NCBI GenBank assembly: GCA_030157805.1
Contig: JAOAUB010000055.1
Location: 1 to 45,198 of the forward strand
Origin: Legionellaceae bacterium
GTDB taxonomy: Bacteria; Pseudomonadota; Gammaproteobacteria; Legionellales; Legionellaceae
Direction: 5' to 3'
DNA length: 45,198 nucleotides
Below the pieces are notes generated by a model. It was not told the origin of the DNA. It saw only the letters and a list, made by a program, of their open reading frames with translations, and searched no databases. Shown here one piece after another: positions 7,496-14,613 of the stretch. Positions within the stretch are counted from its first letter, which is position 1. The number at the start of each line of letters is the position of its first letter. A program made the position numbers and the translations under genes.

Positions 7496-10404
7496 ACTGT
7501 GATCATGGACGAAGCGGGCTCATCATTTGAAATTCCTGCATCCTGTGAAGAGGTCGCTCGGGGTTCTACGTGCCGACTGGTCACGCTATCAGGAGAAAAG
7601 AAACGATGGGCCGCATAAGATGCAACTCCAGCAATACCCGCAGCAATACCCGCAGCAATACCCGCAGCAATACCCGCAACGCCAATAACCGGTGATGCCA
7701 ATAAAACAGTTGCTAATAGCGCAACGAGACTAGTGACTTCGAATATTGCCACCAAACAATCCAATGCGAACGAGTAGTTCGTGCTATTCAGGTCTTTTGA
7801 TGGCTCAGGTCTAGTATTAATTTGTACAAAACCGTTGCTTTTATCGATCGAAACAAATTTGACTGTTTTAGGAATCGCTGCAAAAATTTTGGCGATGTCA
7901 GAATCTGATTTATGCTCCAAACCATTCATACTCAAATCAAGGGATTTCACAGAGTCAGGAATACACTCAAGGAACGTGCACAAGTCCTTTATTGATAGGT
8001 TCCCAAAGTAATTATCGCTCAAATCAAGTCTTGTCGCGCGGGTGTTGGTAAAAAGTTTTTCTAAGCTTTTTTTATTGTTATACCCTAGTGTTTTTTGACT
8101 CAAATTAAGAAAGGATCCATCATCAATAGGCAAACAAAGTCCTTGATCTTCTTTTCTTTCCGGAAAAAGAACTGAGACATCGACGATGCGCCTTGAGTCA
8201 GACGAACGTTGATTTTTATCTGGGCGATCCTCATTAGATGGTTGTGCAAGATCGTTGCTTATGTCGTGCTTGGTTGGTTTAGGAGAATGACTTGATGTTT
8301 CATCATATTGGGCTTTATATGCGGCTACTTCTGCAAGTACCTCTTCACTCCAGAGAATAGAACCTTCAGCAATTGACGTATTATCCACGGTCCCAATAAA
8401 GGAAGTATCATCTTTGGCTTTAACAAATGACGTATGATCCAGTTCAGATACAACGCTAGATGAAGACTCAGAGACTGAAATCGTATCACGGTGATGAAAA
8501 TCCTGAGCAGACAAAGCATCCACATCGGCCTGTGTACCTCTGTAGAAACACCCTTTACCCAATTTAATGATGGTTACCGTTTGAGGAATTTTAGAAAAAA
8601 TTAATTCTTTTTCTTCTGTAGATTTACCTTCAAGACCATTTTCACTCAAATCCAGAAACATCAAATTATCAGAAAAAACGGCCAACGCTTCGGATAATTT
8701 AATAGCATCTTGCTTGTTAAGTTGATTATTAACTAACATTAAGGACGACGCGACCTTAGACGCTGCCGCAAAAACAACAGCCAGATTAGCTTCTTTCTTT
8801 CGACCAAGGTTATTATCGCTCAAATTAAGCACCATTAACGGAACACGTATGTTCCCTAAAGCGTTAGCCAAGGTGGCGCTTTTGTCGTTGAACTGATTCC
8901 CGCTTAAATCAACCGAGGTGACATGTTCTGTGATACTGCCAAGCAGTTGATCCAAGTCATCATCAGGTTTTTCACCAAGATCATGGAGGCTTAAATCAAC
9001 GTCAAATTGACTGGTACGAACATCTTCAATCGTCATTAGTAACCCATCGTCCGTTAATCCGTCGAATGATAGATCATCAACAGATGGATCCTCGTCGCTT
9101 GAAGGAGTACTTATCGATTCATCATCAGTATCTTCGTTCATTTCAAAACTCCAGTTGAAATTCACTTGGATTGTTGATGGAATCATGCGCAAGATTTTAT
9201 CTTTTGCAGCAGCGCTTCGTCGGTCAAAGCCATTGCCGCTTAAATTAAGCGAAGAAACACCGGAATGATGGAGAGGTGCAAGCACAATCTCCAAATCAGC
9301 ATCATTGAGGTTATCAAAATCATTAAAGCTTAAATCAAGATGAGTCACACTTTGAGGTATCGCGGCGAGAGCAGAGGCCAACTCAGCGATTACATCTGAT
9401 TTCCCAAGTGAATTTAAACTCAAATCAAGTTCAGTCACACTATCGGATATTGCAGCAAGATAGTCTGCTAATACAGAACCATCGAGAGAACCAAGACACT
9501 TATCGCTTAAATCAAATGACGATTGATTCGCAGATCGCTCCACAAGCAATTTAATCACGTCATCCTTAGTCACTGAAGGTAGGCTTTCAACAAAATGATG
9601 GGCTTGAGCCAAGGTCTCTGCATCAATAATATAGCGAGGATCTGTAGTTATTGTAGAAACTAGGGGCATAGGAGCTCGTGGCCGCTCGTAATATTTTCGA
9701 ACCCCTAACCGAACAAGGTCGACCGTCTGGGGTAGTTTGGAAAAGATAAGGTCTTGTTCATCTTTTGTTTTGCTTTCAAGACCATTTCCGGCCAAATTAA
9801 GCACACTGACACCCGCAGAAATACGACCAAAAACATCAGAAAGAACCGTGTTTGTATGTTGGTTAAGGTCATTATCACTGAGATCAAGTTTCTTCACGTC
9901 AGCTGAAATGGCTTGAATAATCTTATGCAGCTCGTCGCTGTCGACAAAGCCAATCCCTTGTTGTCTTAAACTAAACTCAGCTTTACCAGCAGAGTTTTCC
10001 TCAAGCCATTGGATGGGATCTACCTCAGGCTCTTTTGAATCTTCAGAGGATAAATCAGCTGTATAATTTTCATCGGTATCATCTTGTTCAGACAGCATCG
10101 GTTCATTTTGTCTGTAAAAACTTCCCTCTCCCAACTTAACAGTAGCGACTGTTTGAGGAATGTTCGCATAAAGAAAAGCTGTATTCGTTTTCAAAGGGAG
10201 GTGTACTCCACTCAAATCAAGCTCACTCACATGAGCGGGTATTAACCCTAAAAAAACACTCAAACTAAAGTCTTTAATTTCACGAAAATCATTACCACTT
10301 AAATCGAGTAAAGTCGCATCTTTTGGTATGCTATTAAGGGTATTAATTAATTCCTCAGTTGTTTTTTTGTCACTAAGACCACTTAATCGAAAAGGAATGG
10401 ACAT
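7492..10404 (-). CDS. leucine-rich-repeat protein with C-terminal hydrophobic segment, candidate effector
   Basis: Protein of 970 residues built from ribonuclease-inhibitor-like leucine-rich repeats with the core LDLSxNxL, for example LDLSGNDF (33-40), LDLSDNDL (173-180), LDLSLNSL, LDLSFNDF, LNLSGNGF, VDLSGNQF, LNLSDNNL, LDLSENGL and LDLSMNGL. Repeat blocks are separated by acidic Ser/Asp/Glu-rich linkers. Several blocks close with the same unit, IPQTVxxxKLGxGxFYR (about 81-98, 221-240 and 603-622), so the protein grew by duplicating multi-repeat modules. Near the C-terminus (about 884-932) is a Val/Ala/Gly-rich hydrophobic stretch with IAAG repeats that could span or insert into a membrane. 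No signal peptide is seen. The tail is rich in Ser/Ala, as is common in Dot/Icm substrates. Target unknown; an effector role is inferred. Confidence 0.85.
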   Translation of the reverse strand: MSIPFRLSGLSDKKTTEELINTLNSIPKDATLLDLSGNDFREIKDFSLSVFLGLIPAHVSELDLSGVHLPLKTNTAFLYANIPQTVATVKLGEGSFYRQNEPMLSEQDDTDENYTADLSSEDSKEPEVDPIQWLEENSAGKAEFSLRQQGIGFVDSDELHKIIQAISADVKKLDLSDNDLNQHTNTVLSDVFGRISAGVSVLNLAGNGLESKTKDEQDLIFSKLPQTVDLVRLGVRKYYERPRAPMPLVSTITTDPRYIIDAETLAQAHHFVESLPSVTKDDVIKLLVERSANQSSFDLSDKCLGSLDGSVLADYLAAISDSVTELDLSLNSLGKSDVIAELASALAAIPQSVTHLDLSFNDFDNLNDADLEIVLAPLHHSGVSSLNLSGNGFDRRSAAAKDKILRMIPSTIQVNFNWSFEMNEDTDDESISTPSSDEDPSVDDLSFDGLTDDGLLMTIEDVRTSQFDVDLSLHDLGEKPDDDLDQLLGSITEHVTSVDLSGNQFNDKSATLANALGNIRVPLMVLNLSDNNLGRKKEANLAVVFAAASKVASSLMLVNNQLNKQDAIKLSEALAVFSDNLMFLDLSENGLEGKSTEEKELIFSKIPQTVTIIKLGKGCFYRGTQADVDALSAQDFHHRDTISVSESSSSVVSELDHTSFVKAKDDTSFIGTVDNTSIAEGSILWSEEVLAEVAAYKAQYDETSSHSPKPTKHDISNDLAQPSNEDRPDKNQRSSDSRRIVDVSVLFPERKEDQGLCLPIDDGSFLNLSQKTLGYNNKKSLEKLFTNTRATRLDLSDNYFGNLSIKDLCTFLECIPDSVKSLDLSMNGLEHKSDSDIAKIFAAIPKTVKFVSIDKSNGFVQINTRPEPSKDLNSTNYSFALDCLVAIFEVTSLVALLATVLLASPVIGVAGIAAGIAAGIAAGIAGVASYAAHRFFSPDSVTSRHVEPRATSSQDAGISNDEPASSMITV
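7631..7678. repeat. 4 x 12-bp perfect tandem repeat inside the LRR gene
   Basis: Four uninterrupted identical copies of GCAATACCCGCA, encoding IAAG-type units in the hydrophobic segment of the LRR protein. Copy-number change by slippage would alter the segment by four residues per unit without breaking the frame. Confidence 0.95.
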
Positions 10405-10768
10405 TGGTATTTACCTCAAAAAATGATCTGACAACAGCACTAAGTGTACATAATATATATTAAGGGATTATTAATTTTGCATCATGGTTGATTTTTTTTG
10501 TTTTGTGGTGTGAGTTGTTAGACAAGGAGGTGGTACGGTTGCCCCATTAAAAAAAACAGTGGTGTCACATGTATTTTGTAATTTGATCGTCGCGTAGGTA
10601 GGAGGTGGCCATCAGTTAAACGTCAAGTTCTCTTAGGACGAGGGGGGATAAAAGAATGACCAATAAGATTGAATGTTAGCTGAATTTCAGAATTAGCAGC
10701 ATGGTGGTACCCGTTAAATGTCGAATAAAACCGCTCAAGCGGGGGAGCATTGACACAACAAGGCCCCT
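10405..10768. other. intergenic region between the LRR gene and thyA
   Basis: This 364-base gap should hold the LRR promoter at its left end and the lgt-thyA terminator at its right end. The middle (about 10520-10720) is less AT-rich than other spacers. On the minus strand it carries an open frame of about 50 codons running from the thyA 3' end to a stop near 10621 and ending FNLIGHSFIPPRPKRT. That frame has no start codon. The word AGGAGGTGG occurs twice (near 10523 and 10601). I do not recognise a gene; a decayed mobile-element end is possible. Confidence 0.4.
10724..10742 (-). terminator. candidate rho-independent terminator of lgt-thyA
   Basis: Read on the minus strand, CCGC-TTGA-GCGG forms a short GC stem with a four-base loop, followed by TTTTATT. 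It lies about 27 bases after the thyA stop, in the right orientation. The stem is short (4-5 pairs), so strength is uncertain. Confidence 0.55.
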
Positions 10769-11563
10769 TTAGACGGCAATCGGCGCCTTAATGGACGGTG
10801 CTGCTTCATAATTTGAAATAACAAAATCTTCGTACACATAATCAAATAACGTCGCTGGTTTTCGTAGCAAGCTTAATTGCGGCAGCGAAAGAGGTGTTCT
10901 CGCTAATTGAATGTTCGCTTGTTCAAGGTGATTGAGGTACAGATGACAATCTCCGCCAGTCCAAATGAACTCTCCCGGCGCTAAATCGCACTGTTGCGCC
11001 ACCATGTGCGTTAAGATTGAGTAAGACGCAATATTAAAAGGCACGCCAAGAAACGCATCTGCTGATCGTTGATAAAGCTGGCAGGACAAACGTCCGTCCG
11101 CCACGTAAAACTGAAACAAGGCATGACACGGCATGAGCGCCATTTTTTCAAGTTCACCCACATTCCACGCACTGACAATTAATCGGCGTGAGTCGGGGTT
11201 CGTTTTAATCTGATGAACGAGTTGAGATAATTGATCAATAGTTTGTCCGTCGGAGCTAGGCCAACTGCGCCATTGCCGGCCGTATACCGGCCCTAAATCT
11301 CCGTGTTCATCCGCCCATTCATCCCAAATACTAACGCCATGCTCTTTGAGATAGGCGATGTTAGTTTCCCCTTTTAAAAACCAAAGTAACTCATGCAGAA
11401 TACTGCGTGTGTGCAATTTTTTTGTGGTTAATAAAGGAAATCCTTCGGCTAAATTAAATCGCATTTGATAGCCGAAAATTGAGAGCGTGCCGGTGCCGGT
11501 GCGATCATCTTTTTGGGTGCCATAATCAAGAATATGTTGCAAAAATTGCAGGTAAGTTTTCAT
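10769..11563 (-). CDS. thyA: thymidylate synthase
   Basis: Converts dUMP to dTMP using methylenetetrahydrofolate. From [15 protein letters not shown] the protein is 264 residues, the same as E. coli ThyA, so the longer upstream frame (to 11641) is rejected. The catalytic Cys is C146 in [11 protein letters not shown]. The DRTGTGT loop (20-26), [22 protein letters not shown] and the C-terminal APIAV are all present. The start overlaps the lgt stop by four bases (ATGA, 11560-11563), indicating translational coupling. The lgt-thyA pairing is the same as in E. coli. Confidence 0.98.
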   Translation of the reverse strand: MKTYLQFLQHILDYGTQKDDRTGTGTLSIFGYQMRFNLAEGFPLLTTKKLHTRSILHELLWFLKGETNIAYLKEHGVSIWDEWADEHGDLGPVYGRQWRSWPSSDGQTIDQLSQLVHQIKTNPDSRRLIVSAWNVGELEKMALMPCHALFQFYVADGRLSCQLYQRSADAFLGVPFNIASYSILTHMVAQQCDLAPGEFIWTGGDCHLYLNHLEQANIQLARTPLSLPQLSLLRKPATLFDYVYEDFVISNYEAAPSIKAPIAV

Positions 11564-12330
11564 GATGTTCTCCGCAATAACCAAAGCCCTAAAATTAACA
11601 AAGGAAGAGATAAGACTTGCCCCATGGTTAACCAATTCCACGCCAAATAGCCCAGTTGTGAGTCAGGCTCTCTAAAAAACTCAACCAACACTCGGCATAA
11701 GGCGTACCCGGTTAAAAAGACACCGGTAACGCGGCCGGTCGTTCGTGGTTTCGAGGCATAGCACCACACCACGATAAATAAGACAATGCCTTCTAAGCCG
11801 AGTTCGTATAATTGCGAAGGGTGGCGTGGTAGGTCATCGCCATTCGGAAAGACGACGGCCCAGGGCATGTTCGTGACTCGACCCCATAATTCCGCATTAA
11901 TAAAATTACCTAAACGCCCTGCCGCTAATCCAAGAGGAACAATCGGGACGACGAAATCTGTGACTTCCCAAAATGATTTGTTGATCTTACGAGAAAAAAA
12001 TCCCATAGCAACAGCGACACCGATCACGCCGCCATGAAATGACATGCCACCCTGCCAGACTTTAAAAAGTGATAGAGGATCAGCAATTAACTGAGTTGTT
12101 CCATAAAACAACATGTAGCCTAGACGCCCGCCAAATATGACGCCCAGCGCGCCATAAAAGATAAGATCGCTGATTTGTTCAGAATTCCAGGCGAGCTGGT
12201 AATGCTTGGTGCGCCAGTGCGCTAAGAGCCAAGCCATTAAAAAAGCTAACAGGTACATTAAGCCATACCAATGGACTTGTAAGGGGCCTAGTGAAAATGC
12301 GATAGGATTAAGATCAGGAAATGTTAGCAT
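11560..12330 (-). CDS. lgt: prolipoprotein diacylglyceryl transferase
   Basis: Inner-membrane enzyme that attaches diacylglycerol to the lipobox Cys of prolipoproteins. From [26 protein letters not shown] the protein is 256 residues with about seven membrane segments. Key residues are visible: H99 in GMSFHGG and R139/N142/N145 in [15 protein letters not shown], matching H103, R143 and N146 of the E. coli enzyme. The longer frame to 12426 adds 32 residues with no family match. It is the first gene of an lgt-thyA unit. One client is in this window: the lipoprotein at 34658-34993. Confidence 0.97.
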   Translation of the reverse strand: MLTFPDLNPIAFSLGPLQVHWYGLMYLLAFLMAWLLAHWRTKHYQLAWNSEQISDLIFYGALGVIFGGRLGYMLFYGTTQLIADPLSLFKVWQGGMSFHGGVIGVAVAMGFFSRKINKSFWEVTDFVVPIVPLGLAAGRLGNFINAELWGRVTNMPWAVVFPNGDDLPRHPSQLYELGLEGIVLFIVVWCYASKPRTTGRVTGVFLTGYALCRVLVEFFREPDSQLGYLAWNWLTMGQVLSLPLLILGLWLLRRTS

Positions 12331-12847
12331 GAGATTTAGAATTATAGAAATGAAACAACAACTAGTATAACGAGGAGTCAGCATGAAGGGGAAGCATTTC
12401 GATCTCTTTTCTTCACATGGCTTCATAAAGACTTTGATAACGATGTTAAAATAGTGCAGGTAATTGCTGAGTGATTTTTAAGTTAATATACTCATCGCCA
12501 TTTCCAGTATTTTCAATGGCGACGGGTATAGTTTTACACTACTTACCGCCATACAGTCTAAATTTAAATCCTATAGAACGACCTATGGAAGGTAATGAAT
12601 GAACATGTTAGAAGTAATGTATCTTTTAAATCTGTAAAGTATTTTAAAAAATCGATATGTAAATTTTTTGATGAAATCATTTCAGAAGTGCCCCCCCTCA
12701 CTTTGTGGACGAATTAATGATAATTTTCAAACGATAAAACCAGTACCTTCAGGTTGAATGGGTATAGAAGTAGTGCCTCATCTTGACGTGTAAGAATACT
12801 TGACATAATGTTTAATTAAATGATTACATGGATCATAAAGTAAAAAA
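12331..12847. other. divergent spacer between lgt and the HAD-fold gene
   Basis: AT-rich spacer of about 500 bases. It contains a perfect 8-bp inverted repeat TCGCCATT/AATGGCGA (12495-12502 and 12515-12522, 12-base loop), a possible 40-codon frame at 12595-12717 whose GGAAGG lies only two bases before its ATG, and the promoter candidate of the HAD gene at its right end. I see no recognisable gene. In many gammaproteobacteria lgt follows ptsP or tauE directly, so this spacer is part of an insertion into that set. Confidence 0.5.
12800..12829 (+). promoter_or_regulatory. candidate promoter of the HAD-fold gene
   Basis: TTGACA (12800-12805) is a perfect -35. With an 18-base spacer it is followed by TTACAT, preceded by TG (extended -10 type). 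A second TTGACG lies 17 bases upstream at 12783-12788. The match of the -10 is modest. Confidence 0.4.
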
Positions 12848-13786
12848 TTGGGGATGTTTGTGCCTGCAGTCGTGTTCTCGTTTGATTTTGATGGATGTCT
12901 TTTTCATAAATATTATATCAATTCTCAAGAAAAAGATGTGATTAAATGCAATCAGTTATTTTTAGATACTCTTAAAAAGGCGCATGATTCTTACACTCAT
13001 AAGACGACGTTCATTGGGTCTAATCGACAATCTCACTCAGTTGATCAATTTAATGATTTAAAAAATAAGACAGGTTCATGTTTTACTGCAATTGAAGCTG
13101 TAGCCTCTTATCTTGGAGTGGCACTTGATCCGTTTTTACTTGCGGATGTGCATGCCAACCTTGAGGATGGCACATCGTTTCGACGTGCTCGGGACGAAAG
13201 TTATCGTGATCAACATGCGCATTGGTGTTTTGATACGACCAAAGCCAGTCTTCTTTATGCACAAATGCATCGTGTGGCGAGCCGGTATCATGATGATTCG
13301 ATTGACTTTCATTTTTACGATGACCGTTTTGATATTTTAGATAAATTAAAGACCTTTTTTTCTCAGCACTGTGTATTAATTCCGCAGAATGTGACCTTGC
13401 GATTGTATCAATACAAAGGAAAACCTTGCAGCAAAAGGGCTAAAATCAGAGGCAAGGGGTTCATTGATGAAAATTACAAAGAAACGACCCGTGAGATGTG
13501 GAAAATAGCTGGAGGGGATGCGATGACAGCTGTTGGGGGTCATGTTGGAGAAATAAACACAGCGGATTATGTTAAACCAGAATTACTGATGTCTCGAGTA
13601 CCGTTAGCATCGGTTGCTGATTCTGTTCAACAAGCAGATTCTTCGTTGTTCATGTTTAAATTTTTTCGATTGTTTAAAAAATCTTCTGTTGAGAGTGATT
13701 CACAAGTCGGTGATATTGCACACTCTGATAGGGGGGTGATTACCACGACCGTTGAAGAAGACCTATTCGAGGAGTATCGACAGTAA
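12848..13786 (+). CDS. orphan HAD-fold hydrolase-like protein, candidate effector
   Basis: Protein of about 312 residues with the four haloacid dehalogenase motifs in order: motif I SFDFDGCLF (D13, D15), motif II FIGSNRQ (S58), a Lys candidate K132 in TTKASLLY, and motif IV FHFYDDR (D158, D159). It is therefore likely a phosphatase or phosphotransferase-type HAD enzyme, cap and substrate unknown. The C-terminal third is unlike HAD enzymes. The last 12 residues, EEDLFEEYRQ included, resemble the glutamate-rich (E-block) tail of Dot/Icm substrates. The start is uncertain: TTG 12848, ATG 12854, or GTG 12860, which has GGGG six bases upstream. It lies on the opposite strand inside the conserved rppH-ptsP-tauE / lgt-thyA group, suggesting late insertion. 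Confidence 0.65.
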   Translation: MGMFVPAVVFSFDFDGCLFHKYYINSQEKDVIKCNQLFLDTLKKAHDSYTHKTTFIGSNRQSHSVDQFNDLKNKTGSCFTAIEAVASYLGVALDPFLLADVHANLEDGTSFRRARDESYRDQHAHWCFDTTKASLLYAQMHRVASRYHDDSIDFHFYDDRFDILDKLKTFFSQHCVLIPQNVTLRLYQYKGKPCSKRAKIRGKGFIDENYKETTREMWKIAGGDAMTAVGGHVGEINTADYVKPELLMSRVPLASVADSVQQADSSLFMFKFFRLFKKSSVESDSQVGDIAHSDRGVITTTVEEDLFEEYRQ

Positions 13787-13806
13787 GTGCTTGGTACCTC
13801 ACCCGT

Positions 13807-14613
13807 TTATTCTGCTAATAAATGGATGGCTGTAATCACTAAGAGTGCAATGAATGCGTAGTGTAATTTTTTTACAGGTAAACGGTAAGTTAATTTGGCG
13901 CCAAGAGGCGCTAATAATAAGCTAGGTAATGCGACCCACAGCGTGGCTGGCCAATAAACATAACCGAAGGTCATGGGTGATGAGGGAAGTTCATAATATC
14001 CCATGATGATAAAAATGACGGTTCCAACCCAGGCAATCGTTAATGAACACAATGCGGTGACTGCGATGATGCGATGAGGATTAACTCCGCAATAGTTAAG
14101 ATAAGGAATAATTAGTGTCCCGCCACCAATGCCGAGTAATCCAGAAAGTAACCCAATAATAAAGATGATGGCGTTGTTAATCCAAGGTGATGGGAAATGA
14201 TTCGGTCCGTTGTGGCCCATGCCAAAAAGCATTTTCCAGCTGATAAATAATAAAAAAAGACCAAAACAGAGGGTGAGCCAAGGCGTTGGCGTAAAATTAG
14301 CAGCAATGGACCCCGCTATCACACCGATGACGATGGAAGGCCATAAACGTTGATACACGGACCAAAGCACGTCGCCCAATTTGCGATGCGAGCGAATGGA
14401 CGCAAGTGATGTGAATAACATGATGGCCAAGGACGTGCCCACGGCAAAATGCATCGATTGGTGCGCAGGAATCAAGGGTGTGTTTTTAAAAAGATAAAGC
14501 AGCGCTGGAACCACAACAATGCCGCCACCAATACCAAAAAGCCCCGATAAAAAGCCTGCAATCACACCAATGAAAAGGTAGAAAAGCGCCCCATTTAGAA
14601 TTTCAAACATCAT
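13807..14613 (-). CDS. TauE/SafE-family anion exporter
   Basis: Membrane protein of 268 residues with about eight hydrophobic segments in two related halves. Each half carries the family's Gly-rich repeat: GFLSGLFGIGGGIVVVPAL near the N-terminus and GLLSGLLGIGGGTLIIPYL in the middle. The family exports sulfite, sulfoacetate and related anions; the substrate here is unknown. The ATG overlaps the ptsP stop by four bases (14610-14613), so it is co-translated with ptsP. Confidence 0.92.
   Translation of the reverse strand: MMFEILNGALFYLFIGVIAGFLSGLFGIGGGIVVVPALLYLFKNTPLIPAHQSMHFAVGTSLAIMLFTSLASIRSHRKLGDVLWSVYQRLWPSIVIGVIAGSIAANFTPTPWLTLCFGLFLLFISWKMLFGMGHNGPNHFPSPWINNAIIFIIGLLSGLLGIGGGTLIIPYLNYCGVNPHRIIAVTALCSLTIAWVGTVIFIIMGYYELPSSPMTFGYVYWPATLWVALPSLLLAPLGAKLTYRLPVKKLHYAFIALLVITAIHLLAE

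Noticed and set aside
11564..11641. N-terminal extension of thyA
   Set aside because: The 264-residue form matches E. coli ThyA exactly in length, and the extension overlaps lgt.
12495..12522. Hairpin TCGCCATT/AATGGCGA as a terminator or riboswitch
   Set aside because: No T-run follows on either strand and no known RNA motif is recognisable; kept only as a note in the spacer entry.
12595..12717. 40-codon frame MNEHVRSNVSF... in the lgt/HAD spacer
   Set aside because: Ribosome site is only two bases from the ATG, composition is AT-driven and no homology is evident.
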